64,000 nt of DNA from Myotis daubentonii (taxonomy: Eukaryota; Chordata; Mammalia; Chiroptera; Vespertilionidae): assembly GCF_963259705.1 (NCBI RefSeq), contig NC_081844.1, positions 15,981,715 to 16,045,714 on the forward strand. Direction: 5' to 3'. Position 1 is the stretch's first letter. Every line of letters starts with the position of its first letter. The notes under the pieces are model-generated. The model was not told the origin of the DNA. It searched no databases and worked only from the letters and a program-made list of their open reading frames with translations. Position numbers and translations under genes: made by a program. Below are positions 1-10,800 of the stretch, piece after piece.

Positions 1-163
1 GGAGAAAGACTGATGAGAGAAATATTGATTGGTCGCCTCCTGCACTTGCCCTGACCAGGGATCGAATGGGCAACCTGAATATTTGCCCTAACCGGGAATC
101 AAACCTGCAACCCTTCAGTACACAGGACAATGTTCCAACCAACTGAGCCATACTGGCCAGGGC
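1..163 (-). mobile_element. Ves SINE (cut by the window edge)
   Basis: The tRNA-like head at the right end reads in reverse from GGGCCAGTATGGCTCAGTTG; the poly(A) end is outside the window. Confidence 0.85.
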
Positions 164-217
164 CTTTTTTTTTTTTTCTTAAACTTTATTTTTATTGTTG
201 CAATCACTTTTTTAAAA

Positions 218-429
218 CTTTTAAAAAATATATTTTTTATCTCAGAGAGGAAGGGAGTAGGAGAGATAGAAACATTAAAGATGAGAGAAAATCATTGATC
301 GGCTACCTCCTGCAGGCCCCCTCACTGAGGATCAAGCCCACAATCAGGGCATGTGCCCTGACCGGGAATCGAGCCATGACCTTCTGATTCCTAAGTCAAT
401 GCTCAACCACTGAGCCATGCCAGCCGGAC
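218..429 (-). mobile_element. Ves SINE
   Basis: AGAGAGGAAGGGAG body and the head CCACTGAGCCATGCCAGCCGG at the right end. Confidence 0.85.
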
Positions 430-1107
430 TTTAGTATGATATAGTCCCACTTATTTTTGCCTTTGTTTCTTATGCTTTTGAAGTCATATTAAAAAAAAAA
501 AAAAGATTGCCAAGACCAACATCAAGCTTTTCCTGTTTCCTTTAGAAATTTCAGGGTTTCAGGGCTTATGTTTAAGACTTTAACTCACTTTGAGTTAATT
601 TTTGGGTGGTTTAAGATAGGGGTCTAATTTCATTCTTCTGCATGTGGTTATACTGTTTCCTCAGCACCATTTATCAAAGAGACTATCCTTTCCCCACTGG
701 CATTCTTGGCTCCCTTGTCAAATATTAGTTGACTGTACAGAAGGTTAATTTCTAGATGTTTGATTGTTCCACTGGTCTGTATGCCCATTTTTATGCCAGT
801 ACCATTCCATTTTTATTATCATAGTTTATAGTATAGTTTAAAATCAGGAAGTGTGATGCCTCTAGCTTTGTTCTTCTTCCTCAGGACTGCTTTGGCTATT
901 CAGAGTCTTCTGTGGTTCCATACAAATTTTACAATTGTTTATTTCTATTTCCATGAAAAACGCCATTGAAGTTTTGATAGGGATTGCACTAAATCTATAG
1001 ACGGCTTTGGGTAGTATGGTCATTTTAGTAACATTAATTCTTCTGAACACAGGGTATCTTTCCATTTGTTTTTGTCTTCAATTTCTTTAATCAAATCTTA
1101 TAGTTTT

Positions 1108-1184
1108 GGGCAGGGGTTGGGGGAGGGGAAAAAAGGGACATCTGTAATACTTTCAACAATAAAGATAATTTTTTAAAAGGAAAA
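1108..1184 (+). mobile_element. Very short 5'-truncated retroposon tail
   Basis: 77-bp insert with a G-rich start, an AATAAA signal and an A-rich end. It is flanked by imperfect 15-bp duplications AAATCTTATAGTTTT (1093-1107) and AAATCTTGCAGTTTT (1185-1199). This is the signature of a target-primed insertion that kept only the 3' tail, probably of an L1. Confidence 0.6.
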
Positions 1185-1414
1185 AAATCTTGCAGTTTTC
1201 AGTATACATTTCTTTCACCTTAGAGTTAAATTTATTCCTAAGTACTTTATTGTTTTTGATGCTAAATAGACTGTTTTATTTTTCAAATATTTTGTTTTAG
1301 TGTACACAAGTGATTTCTGTATGTTGATTTTGTATCCTGAAATTATACTGAATTCACTGATTAGTTCTAGGAGTTCTTCAGTGAAGTCTTTAGGATTTTC
1401 TATATGTAAAAATA

Positions 1415-1760
1415 CTAGAAGCCCAGTGCACGGATTCATGTACCGGTGGGGTCCCTCAGCCTGGCCTGTGCCCTCTTGCAATCCGGGACCCCTCAGGGAA
1501 TGTTGGACTGCCGATTTCAGCCCGATCCCTGCAGGCCAGGCTGAGGGACCCCATCAGTGCACGAATCTGTGCACCAGGCCTCTAGTATGCATATAAGATC
1601 TTTGGTTAATCTCTTCCCGCCCTCCCCCTTTCCTCTGAGATTCATCGTCTGTCCCATGTTTCCATGCCTGTAAGTTGAGCATCTGTGCCCTGGTGGTCAG
1701 TGCGCATCATAGCTACTGGTTGAACGATGAAACGGTTGCTTAGGCTTTTATATATATAGA
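1415..1760 (-). mobile_element. Composite HeliBat Helitron
   Basis: The left end CTAGAAGCCCAGTGCACG is a minus-strand 3' terminus. The right part (CTTTTATATATATAGA) is the matching 5' terminus. Inside, at 1582-1585, a second 3' terminus (CAGGCCTCTAG) points the other way. The termini facing each other enclose a fold-back of 171 bp. Confidence 0.75.
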
Positions 1761-1769
1761 TATCATTTG

Positions 1770-1966
1770 GCCTAACGTGGCTAAAGGTGGCAGGTTCGAT
1801 TCCCTGTTAAGGCACATACCCAGGTTGTGGGTTCCATCTACTGGTTGGAGTGAATGTGGGAGGCAACCAACCAATGTGTCGCAGGCATGTGCCCTTGATT
1901 GGAATCAAAGCTGGGATTTCAGTCCACAGGCTGATGCTCTATCCACTGAACCAGACCAGCTAGGGC
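1770..1966. mobile_element. Two opposed Ves SINE fragments
   Basis: A plus-strand tRNA-like head (GGCAGGTTCGATTCCC at about 1790) is followed by a minus-strand head ending near 1966 (CACTGAACCAGACCAGCTAGGGC). The fusion is probably nested insertion or rearrangement. Confidence 0.55.
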
Positions 1967-2179
1967 AAGCTTTCAGTTTTTCATTGTTGAGTATGTTGGC
2001 TATGGGCCTGTCATATATGGCCTTTGTTTGTTGAGTTACATTGCTTCTATACCGAGTCTGTTGACTGACTTTATCATGAAAGGATGTTGTATTTCATCAA
2101 ATACTTTTTTTGCATATATTGAGATGATCATATGATTTTTATCTTTCAGTATATTAATGTGGTGCATCATATTTATTGA

Positions 2180-2441
2180 CTAGAGGCCCAGTGCACAAAT
2201 TTGTGCATGGGTGTAGGCCAACCCCAATGGGGGTCCATCGGGCCGGGTCGGTGGGGGGAAGGGGCCGCAGGCGGTTGGCCGGCCCTGCCCCCATTCAGGG
2301 TGTTGGGGGCTGATCGGGGGATGGGTTAATCAGGGCCCAGATCAGGCTGGTTGGCTGCCGCAGTCCATGTTGTAACCACCAGTCATTCTGGTCATTCTGG
2401 TGGATCTGCCATTCTGGTCGCTGGGCTTTTATATATACAGA
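2180..2441 (-). mobile_element. HeliBat Helitron, array unit 1
   Basis: Minus-strand element from the 3' end (CTAGAGGCCCAGTGCAC) to the 5' end (GCTTTTATATATACAGA). It is short, with a divergent interior. Confidence 0.8.
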
Positions 2442-2902
2442 CTAGAGGCCCAGTGCACAAAAATTTGTGCACACAGGGGGGTCCCTCAGCCTGGCCTGTG
2501 CCCTCTCACAGTCTGGGACCCCTTGGAGGATGAGCACCTGCTGGTTTAGGCCCGCTCCCTGGGGAATTGGGCCTAAGTTGGCATTCAGACATCACTCTGG
2601 CAGCCTGGGAGCCCTCAGGGGATGTCCACTTGCCAGCGGGGAGCAGGCCTAAGCTGCAGTCAGACATCCTTAGTGCTGCTGAGGAGGTGGGAGAGGCTCC
2701 TACCACCACCGCTGTACTGGCAGCCATCAGCCTGGCTTGTGGCTGAGCAGAGCTCCCCCTGTGGGAGCGCACTGACCACCAGGGGGCAGCTCCTGCATTG
2801 AGCGTCTGCCCCCTGGTGGTCAGTGTGTGTCATAGTGACCAATCATTCCCAGTCTTTCTGCTGTTAGTGTCAGTTTGCATATTACCCTTTTATTATAGAG
2901 GA
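2442..2902 (-). mobile_element. HeliBat Helitron, array unit 2
   Basis: Starts CTAGAGGCCCAGTGCAC directly after unit 1 and ends GCATATTACCCTTTTATTATAGAGGA (in the reading direction this is the 5' end). The interior has the usual CCCCCTGGTGGTCAGTG segment and its inverted partner. Confidence 0.85.
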
Positions 2903-3596
2903 TAGAGGCCCAGTGCACAGGTGGGGGCCAGCTGGTTTGCCCTGAAGGGTGTCCCAGATCAGGGTGGGGGTCCCGCTGGGGTGCCTGGCCAGCCTGGGTG
3001 AGGGGCTGGTGGGTATTTGCAGGCTGATCAAGCCCCCCCACAGTGGGAACCCTCACTCCATGGAGGTTTGGCCAGCCTGGGTGAGGGGCTGATGGCTGTT
3101 TGCAGCTGGTCACAAACCCTTCAGGGTGGGGGTCCCCACTGGGGTGCCTGGCCAGCCTGGGAGAGGGGCTGATGGCTGTTTTCAGGCTGGCCAAGCCCCC
3201 TGGCAACATAAGATCCCAGCCTCTCCTTTTTTTCTTTTATTCTGGGATTTATTTACCTTTTATAATTAAAACTTTGTTGCCTTCAGTGGAGCTCAGAGCT
3301 GGCTCCTGCTCGCTCCAGCTCCGTGGCCACGGCCAGCTGAAAGCAGGTATCTGGGGTTTATTTATCTTCTATAATTGAAACTTTGTTGCCTTCAGTGGAG
3401 TTCAGAGCGGGCCGGGAAGCTTGGCTTCCTCCATCACTGGAGCAACCAAGCCTCCTGCTCACTTTAGCTCCGTGGCTTCCAGCCGCCATCTTGGTTGGGT
3501 TAATTTGCATATCGTTGCTATGATTGGCTGGTGGGCATGGCTTAAGGCATAGCGAAGGTATGGTCAATTTGCATGTTTGTCTTTTATTAGATTAGA
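2903..3596 (-). mobile_element. HeliBat Helitron, array unit 3
   Basis: Starts TAGAGGCCCAGTGCACAG directly after unit 2 and ends CTTTTATTAGATTAGA. It is a longer subfamily with CCATCTTGG...TTAATTTGCATAT near its 5' end and a duplicated GAAACTTTGTTGCCTTCAG segment inside. Confidence 0.85.
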
Positions 3597-3730
3597 TACT
3601 TGTATTTTGAACCATCCTTATACTCCAGGGATGAACATGGTGAATGATCCTTTTAATGTACTGTTGAATTAGCTTGCTAATATTTTGTTGAGAATTTTTG
3701 CATCTATATTCATCAAGAATATTGGTCTGT

Positions 3731-3929
3731 GGCCCTACCCAGTGTGGTAAGAGTGTAGGCCTGTGCACCAAAGGGTCTCAGGTTCGATTCCTGGTCAAGG
3801 GAGTGTACCTGTGTTGCAGGTTCAATCCCTGGCCCCAGTTGGGGCATGTGCAGGAGGTAACCAATCAATGTGTCTCTCTCACACCAACATTTCTCTCTCT
3901 CTTGCTCTCCAATAAAATTTTTTTTAAAT
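3731..3929 (+). mobile_element. Ves SINE, old copy
   Basis: Diverged head GGCCCTACCCAGTGTGG and tail CCAATAAAATTTTTTTT. Confidence 0.8.
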
Positions 3930-3943
3930 AAAAATGTATTTCA

Positions 3944-4160
3944 GCCGAAACCGGTTTGGCTCAGTGGATAGAGCGTTAGCCTGCGGACTGAAAGGTCCCA
4001 GGTTCGATTCCGGTCAAGGGCATGTACCTGGGTTGCGGGCACATCCCCAGTGGGAAATGTGCAGGAGGCGGCTGATCGATGTTTCTCTCTCATCGATGTT
4101 TCTGACTCTCTATCTCTCTCCCTTCCTCTCTGTGAAAAATCAATAAAATATATTAAAAAA
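3944..4160 (+). mobile_element. Ves SINE, young
   Basis: GCCGAAACCGGTTTGGCTCAG start. Perfect 14-bp duplications AAAAATGTATTTCA flank it (3930-3943, 4161-4174). Confidence 0.95.
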
Positions 4161-4428
4161 AAAAATGTATTTCATATATTTTTTTCATTGACTGAATGAA
4201 GTTTTTATATATTCTGGGTATATGTCCTTTACCAGATGCCTTTTTTCCCCTTAATCATCTTTATTTATATACACATACAATTCAATGAGTTTTTACAATC
4301 ATTAGAACAGAACTGACTGTATAGCAATTGTTTACTTTCTTTTTGAAAACAGAGAAACCTAATTTCTTTAGGGAAATGATGGAACCACCATAATTTAATG
4401 TTTTTTTACAATTGAATGGTTAGACTAT

Positions 4429-4643
4429 CTTTTTAAAATTTTTATTGATTTTAGAGAGAGAGAGAGGAAGGGGGAAAGGGAGAGAGAAATATTGATGTGA
4501 GAGAAACATCAATTGTTTGCCTCCTGCACACACCCCAACCGGGGATAGAACCTGCAAACTAGGTATGTGCACCCACTGGGAATTGAACTCACAACCCTTT
4601 TGGTATATGAGACAACACTCCAACTGAGTCACACTGGCTGGGT
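4429..4643 (-). mobile_element. Ves SINE
   Basis: Flanked by TGGTTAGACTAT at 4417-4428 and 4644-4655. Confidence 0.92.
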
Positions 4644-4705
4644 TGGTTAGACTATTTTTTAAATTTTTACTTCCTATTATAAATTATACTATAGTGAACA
4701 TTCTA

Positions 4706-4923
4706 TTTTTTTTTTAATATATTTTATTGATTTTTTACAGAGAGGAAGGGAGAGAGATAGAGAGTCAGAAACATCGATGAGAGAAACATCGATCAGCTGC
4801 CTCCTGCACATCTCCCACTGGGGATGTGCCCGCAACCCAAGTACATGCCCTTGACCGGAATCGAACCTGGGACCCTTCAGTCCGCAGGCCGACGCTCTAT
4901 CCACTGAGCCAAACCGGTTTCGG
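4706..4923 (-). mobile_element. Ves SINE, young
   Basis: Flanked by CTATAGTGAACATTCT at about 4689-4704 and 4924-4939. Confidence 0.95.
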
Positions 4924-4994
4924 CTATAGTGAACATTCTTATGTCTTTGTCTAAATCTGATTATTTCTCTATGATAGATTTTGAGACCTTTTAT

Positions 4995-5490
4995 TTACTA
5001 ATTATCTATTGCTGTATAACAAATTAAGCCAAAACTCAATGGCTTAAAACCATAATAATTATCTCTCACAGGTTCTTTGGACCAAAATTCAGACAGTAGA
5101 AACAGTGGGGCTGGCTTGTCTCTGCTTCATGATGTCTTGGGCCTCCCCTGGACACATGACAGCCAGTGCCTGGGATTATCTGAAAGCCCACTCACTCACT
5201 TGTCTAGGGGTTAATGCGGCTGTAGGCTGAGACTTAGCTCAGGTTTCAGATGAGAACATCTATGTGTGGCCTTCTCATGTGACTGAGCTTCCTCCCACCA
5301 TAGTGACTGGGTTCCAAGGACATGTACCTTAAGAGAAAGCCAGAGGAACCTGTATCCTATTTATATCGTAGCCTCAGAAGCCACACTGCATCATTTCTAC
5401 CACACTCTGTTGGTTGGAGCAATCACAAGCCTGCCCCTGTTCAAGGGGAGAGGAAATAGATTCCACCTATTGATGCAGACTGGCAAAATT
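4995..5490 (+). mobile_element. Old mammalian interspersed repeat, probably an LTR
   Basis: CTATTGCTGTATAACAAATTA, CAATGGCTTAAAACCATAAT and CACACTGCATCATTTCTACC are landmarks of a widespread mammalian repeat, probably of the MaLR/ERVL LTR group. I cannot fix the subfamily. Confidence 0.5.
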
Positions 5491-5564
5491 CTGTGAGAGC
5501 ATGTGAGACTAGAAATAATGCTGTGGCCATTTCTTGAAAATAGAATCTGTCAATGTTTTCTTTA

Positions 5565-5770
5565 CAGTGGTTCTCAACCTTCTGGCCCTTTAAATACAGT
5601 TCCTCATGTTGCGACCCAACCATAAAATTATTTTTGTTGCTACTTCATAACTGTAATGTTGCTACTGTTATGAATCGTAATGTAAATATCTGATATGCAG
5701 GATGGTCTTAGGTGACCCCTGTGAAAGGGTCGTTTGACCACCAAAGGGGTCGCGACCGACAGAACCGCTG
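5565..5770. mobile_element. hAT-type MITE
   Basis: The terminal inverted repeats CAGTGGTTCTCAACC and AGAACCGCTG enclose 206 bp with a GTTGCGACCC ... GGGGTCGCGACC pair inside. It is non-coding. Confidence 0.75.
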
Positions 5771-6112
5771 ATTTAGAAGGAACAAAAGCCAATTCATCAA
5801 TGCCTCTAAAAATACCTTTAAATCAGAGCCCATTTTAAATGGGCCATTCCATATTTTTCAAGCTATTATAAAATAATGTCTATTAACTTACTACAGGAAA
5901 AACATTAAAGTAGATTATTCTCCAATGTTTCAAAATAATTTAGGATGCCACATTAGAAGTTGTATATACTAAGTATTTTCTGTTTTTCCAGTTGTCAAAA
6001 CAGAACAGGAACTCATGATTTTTCTACAAAATAAAAAGGGATAAAAATGCAAAAATAAACTATTAATCTAAAGCATATATTTTAGAAATATTTGATTCAA
6101 AATAAAATGTAG

Positions 6113-6340
6113 CCCTAACCGGTTTGGCTCAGTGGATAGAGCGTTGGCCTGAGGACTGAAGGGTCCCAGGTTCGATTCCGGTCAAGGGCATGTACCTTGG
6201 TTGCGGGCACATCCCCAGTAGGAGGTGTGCAGGAGGCAGCTGATTGATGTTTCTCTCTCATCAATGTTTCTAACTCTCTATCCCTCTCCCTTCCTCTCTG
6301 TATAAAATCAATAAAATATATTTTTAAAAAAAAACCAAAA
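6113..6340 (+). mobile_element. Ves SINE, young
   Basis: Flanked by CAAAATAAAATGTAG at 6098-6112 and 6341-6355. Confidence 0.95.
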
Positions 6341-6416
6341 CAAAATAAAATGTAGTTTCCATTGGAAAATGAATAGCAACTACTTATTATAGCTCTTAAC
6401 TTCTAACTAAAATACA

Positions 6417-6755
6417 TCCTATATAATAAAAGGCTAATATGCAAATCGACTGAATGGTGGAATGACCAGTCACTATGACACACACTGACTACCTGGGGCA
6501 GACGCTCAACGCAGAAGCTGGCCCCTGGTGGTCAGTGCACTACCACAGGGGGAGCGCCACTCAGCCAGAAGCCAGGCTCACGCCTAGAGAGTGCAGCGGT
6601 GGTGGTGGGAGCCTCTCCCGCCTCTGCAGCAGTGCTAAGGATGTCCAACTGCCAGCTTACATCCCCCAAGGGATCCCAGACTGAAAGAGGGCGCAGGCCA
6701 GGCTGAGGGAACCCCTCTCCCTCCGAGTGCACAATTTCATACACTGGGCCTCTAG
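6417..6755 (+). mobile_element. HeliBat Helitron, complete, non-autonomous
   Basis: Begins TCCTATATAATAAAAGGC and ends GGGCCTCTAG, sitting between host A and T as Helitrons do, with no target duplication. At 339 bp it has no coding capacity for Rep/helicase. Confidence 0.92.
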
Positions 6756-6823
6756 TATGAAAATAAGAGAACAAAATGAAAAGTTCTCACCATAAAAACT
6801 GTAAATGATCGACAATACCTCAC

Positions 6824-6950
6824 CAGGAGCGGGCCTAAGCCATCAGTTGGACATCCCCCAAGGGCTCCCAGACTGAGAGAGGGCACAGGCCAAGCTGAGA
6901 GGACCCCCCCCCCCTGCCGAGTGCATAAATTTCATGCACCAGGCCTCTAA
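6824..6950 (+). mobile_element. 5'-truncated Helitron 3' end
   Basis: Has the GAGCGGGCCTAAGCC segment and the 3' terminus GCACCAGGCCTCTAA (CTAA for CTAG). It lies 68 bp after the complete copy on the same strand. Confidence 0.75.
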
Positions 6951-7224
6951 CAATTTATAACTTTCTGGAAGTTAGATTACCCAGGTGGCAGAAATTTCTA
7001 AAACCCCAGAATGTATCTCTTATTCAGCCTTTAACTGTAACAATGTCTTTCAGTTATACGGACTTTGAAGGATTTACACCCTTTCAAATATGTAGAAAGA
7101 CAGGGGAATGTGAATGCATAGTATCAGATATGTCTTTGCTTATCTAGGAATATAGAGAATAATGTTGTTTTAAAATAAATGTCTGTATTAATATGCTGTT
7201 AGCTAATGCTATAGTAGTAATCAT

Positions 7225-7325
7225 TTTTCAAAATATATGTATTAAATCAACACACTGTACACCTTAAACTTACACAATGTTATATATGAGGTATATCTCA
7301 ATAAAGCTGGGAGTGGGGGAGAAAT
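7225..7325 (+). mobile_element. L1 3'-end fragment
   Basis: CTTAAACTTACACAATGTTA and ATCTCAATAAAGCTGGG are typical of old L1 3' ends. Confidence 0.5.
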
Positions 7326-7673
7326 TTGTTTGTGCCAAGATGTGAAAGAATATAGTGAAAGACAAATTCAATAGTATACCATAAGGGTAGAAGGTCTGAG
7401 AATAAGTACACTTTATTTGTCGGGTTTGTTATAGCTACAAAATAATAAATTTCAAGGGAGAAATAAAATATGTAAAATTTTTTACAAAATTGGTCAAATG
7501 TGAGAGGTTTATAATAATAAAGGCTTTTACAGATCCTTTTAATGCAAATTCTTTCATGAATAATAACCAAATTGAGTGAAACCAGAATTTTATTTTCCAT
7601 AAAAGAGCAGCTATTCTGTGCCAATAAAACATTTCCTAAATCATCAAAATATTCTGTGAATTCTCTGTGCTTT

Positions 7674-7875
7674 TTTTTAAAAATATATTTTATTGATTTT
7701 TTACAGAGAAGAAGGGAGAGAGATAGAGAGTTAGAAACATCGATCAGCTGCCTCCTGCACATCTCCTACTGGGGATGTGCCCGCAACCCAGGTACATGCC
7801 CTTGACCGGAATCGAACCTGAGACCTTTCAGTCCGCAGGCCGACGCTCCATCCACTGAGCCAAACCGGTTTCGGC
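7674..7875 (-). mobile_element. Ves SINE, young
   Basis: Ends CCAAACCGGTTTCGGC; flanked by CTCTGTGCTTTTT (7663 and 7876). Confidence 0.93.
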
Positions 7876-8638
7876 CTCTGTGCTTTTTAACATACTCAAA
7901 AACCTTTTTTTTTTTTTTTAAGTTTCTTACTTTTGGAAAAATGTTAACATTCCTAATAATCACTGCCACTTATTGCTGTGCTTTGAAAGATACTGATATT
8001 GCCTGTAGCTATTTCTTACCTTTGGATAATCATAACATATCACTTGACATTTGTCTTGATTTCATCCTTCTCCACATTCAGAATGATGAAACTGTTAAGA
8101 TGTTTCTCACACCTACAATATCTTTGGGTTCATACTAACACAAAGGTAACACAAAGATTTTACCTTATTTTACCTTAAGGTAAATCTTTTACCTTATTAA
8201 AAATATTTTTAAAGGATTATAGAAACTATTAGTTTTGTTTGGCATTCTCTAACTTTTAATTAACTCAAAAATATTGTGAGAAATCTTTGCTTTATTAGAG
8301 TTAAAAGAAAAAAAACAAACTTAATACCTAAAATGGGAAGTTCTGCCTTAAGTTAATCACGTGTAAGTAAAATGTACTTAAAAATAAATATGCTCCAATG
8401 TTTATTAATTTTTCAGATTAAAAGAAACATACATTCATATACAAAGATGACACAATAGCTGTCTACAAAAAGATTTTATCTCTACATTTAAATAAGCTTG
8501 TATTGTATGAAATTCATAGGACAAATCAAAGGACTGGAGATTTGTCTGTCAATGGTCCTCTGTTCATAACATTCTCAATTTTAGGATAATCAGTGACTAA
8601 CTCCTTACAAAGCCTATTATATACTTTACTTTTTTTAA

Positions 8639-8900
8639 AGCTGGCTTTAAGTATATATATTTATATTTATACATATTTATATATTTATACATACTTCTAT
8701 ATTTAAAGAGAGGTAGGGAAAGAGAGAGGGAGATAGAAACATCAATGATGAGAGAGAATTATTGATCAGCTGCCTCATGCAAGCCCTCTACTGGGGATCA
8801 AGCTTGCAACCCTGGCATGTGCCCTGACTAGGAATGGAACTGTGACCTCCTGGTTCATGGGTTGATGCAAAACCACTGAGCAACACTGGCCGGGCTGATG
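8639..8900 (-). mobile_element. Ves SINE
   Basis: Flanked by ATATACTTTA (8629-8638, 8901-8910). The tail has become an expanded TATA-rich tract. Confidence 0.85.
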
Positions 8901-9591
8901 ATATACTTTAATAGAGGATTCCACTCTCTTCCATTCTTAGAATGATGGTTAATAAAACAAGTTAACTAAAGCCTATAGAACAACATGCACAAGAAGTTTC
9001 TGTTTCTTCCTTACATTCACCTAAAATTCCCAGCTATAATCTGAAGGTCAGAAATTGAGCCTTGTGGGGACATAGCAGAAGAACTTCTATACAGGTACAT
9101 ATCATACACTCATAACTATTGATACTACAAAGAATTAATTATGTACGTTGCTGACATCATTGTCATGGACAGAGATTTTGGCTGAGCCAGGATTTCCAGA
9201 ACTGTTTTGGTCTAAAAGCAGAAGGCAATGTAAATAGACTGTTTACATCCAATATTATCAAAACACATCCTCCTAGATGCCAGAAGCCACTGACTACCAT
9301 GCACGTTGCATGATTTGCCCTTTATTCTCTGTTTTCTTCTTTCTATCTGCTGGCTCAAGATTCTAGACTACAAACACTCTGTCCTTTATTCTTAGTACTA
9401 CTAAGACCTTCATCCTTGACAATCACCAAATATAGGACTAATTTTTCAGACATTGACAAAAGTGAATAATCTGTATTAAAGGGGGAAAACTACTTGGATA
9501 CCAAAGGAAAATCTAAATAGATATGGGATTTATGGACATTATTTCAAACTTTAATAATAATTCTTGTTCAAGGTTTTGTTTGTTGCACATG

Positions 9592-9593
<2 letters not shown>

Positions 9594-9628
<35 letters not shown>
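9594..9628. repeat. (TG)n microsatellite
   Basis: About seventeen TG units with a GCGCGC end. Confidence 0.97.
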
Positions 9629-9633
<5 letters not shown>

Positions 9634-10232
9634 CATTATCATGCCAGATGATTCAATAAATGATTATCTAAGAAAAAGAACAAAATGGACTAGTGCTTAT
9701 GGAAGTCCAAATTACTGCTATCAAAGACTTGATAAACATTCACAACCTATCTAATAATGGTTTAGATCTTGATTGATCACTTCCCCTAAATGGTAACTCC
9801 TCCAGCTTAGTTAACAAATGATCAGAAGCAGACTGAGAACTGAAACAGAAACCACAGATTGCTCACAAATGCTCAGAAAAACACTGACTTGTAAAACAGA
9901 TAAACTGAAGCAACCAAACCACAATGTGCATTATAGACTACCTACGCTCAAACCTTTAATATCAGCTTATTATGTTCCAATATCATAGACACAATGAACT
10001 AACAGTAACTCCTCAGGGATTCACGTGTACTGAAGATAACATCAACTGTTCCAGTAACTCACCTAAATTACATATTCTATCCAATCCTGCCCAAACTACT
10101 AATCTCCACCCCAAAACCACTCACTGACTAACCTCAGATCCTGAAACCTGACATTTTTCTAACTTCATGTTTAAGCTCCACAAGTGATTCTTGTTAGTTA
10201 CCAGAACTGAGAAATCATCCTTCTACCCAAGA

Positions 10233-10300
10233 ATGTCAAACTCGCAGCCAGCGGACCATATGTTGGCCATCAGTTTGATATGCTTGTTAATCTACACCTA
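10233..10300. mobile_element. Decayed hAT-like fragment
   Basis: ATGTCAAACTCGCAGCCAGC resembles the end of hAT MITEs of the 'caaactcgcggcc' kind. No second end is visible. Confidence 0.35.
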
Positions 10301-10479
10301 GATATATTCATCTAAGAAAGCTTTCAGTGCTCACAAATTGCTAACACATTTTAACCTAGCTTTTTACCATTCGTCAGTTGCTATTTGATTACCTATATTT
10401 CAATAAAAGTTATTTTACAATGCTTCCAACTTAGAAGCAAAACCCTAATCAAACCAGATTTGCACGTGATTCAAAACAA

Positions 10480-10800
10480 TAACCAAATTATAAAACTGGT
10501 GGGAAAAGGGGATGGGTGTGGCAACAAAGGAGTAGTAACACAAGAGTCTTGTGGTGACGGTACAGTTGATTATCTTGATTGTGGTGGTAAGTGACACAAG
10601 ACTAAACATGTGAAATTGCAGAGCTACACAAACACATACATATACACCCGAGTTTGTGTGTAACTAGTGCAACTTGAATAAGCTGTATGAATTATGCCAA
10701 TTTCTTGGGGAGGGTGTATAAGACTTCCCTGTACATTTCTTTGCAACATCCTGTAAATCTATAATTATGAAAATAAAAATTTGACAAATTTTTTAATTAA
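10480..10800 (+). mobile_element. L1 3'UTR remnant
   Basis: Resembles the 3' end of old L1M elements: GGGTGTGGCAACAAAGGAG, TTGTGGTGACGGTACAGTTG, ACACATACATATACACC and a final TGAAAATAAAAATTTG. No ORF2 remains. Confidence 0.6.

Larger units (their letters stand above)
430..4255 (-). mobile_element. Antisense LINE-1, fragmented by later insertions
   Basis: Pieces at about 430-1107, 1185-1414, 1967-2179, 3597-3730 and 4175-4250 read on the minus strand as the 3' half of L1 ORF2, e.g. SGYKINIQKS followed by KYLGINLT (reverse-transcriptase region), and [15 protein letters not shown] and MAFFMEIEI nearer the 3' end. The order of the pieces is consistent with one element cut apart by a truncated retroposon, Helitrons and SINEs. 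It is heavily mutated and inactive. Confidence 0.8.

Noticed and set aside
3944..4020. tRNA gene
   Set aside because: The A- and B-box-like sequence (GGTTCGATTCC) is the tRNA-derived head of a Ves SINE with body, tail and target duplication. The same holds for all similar hits.
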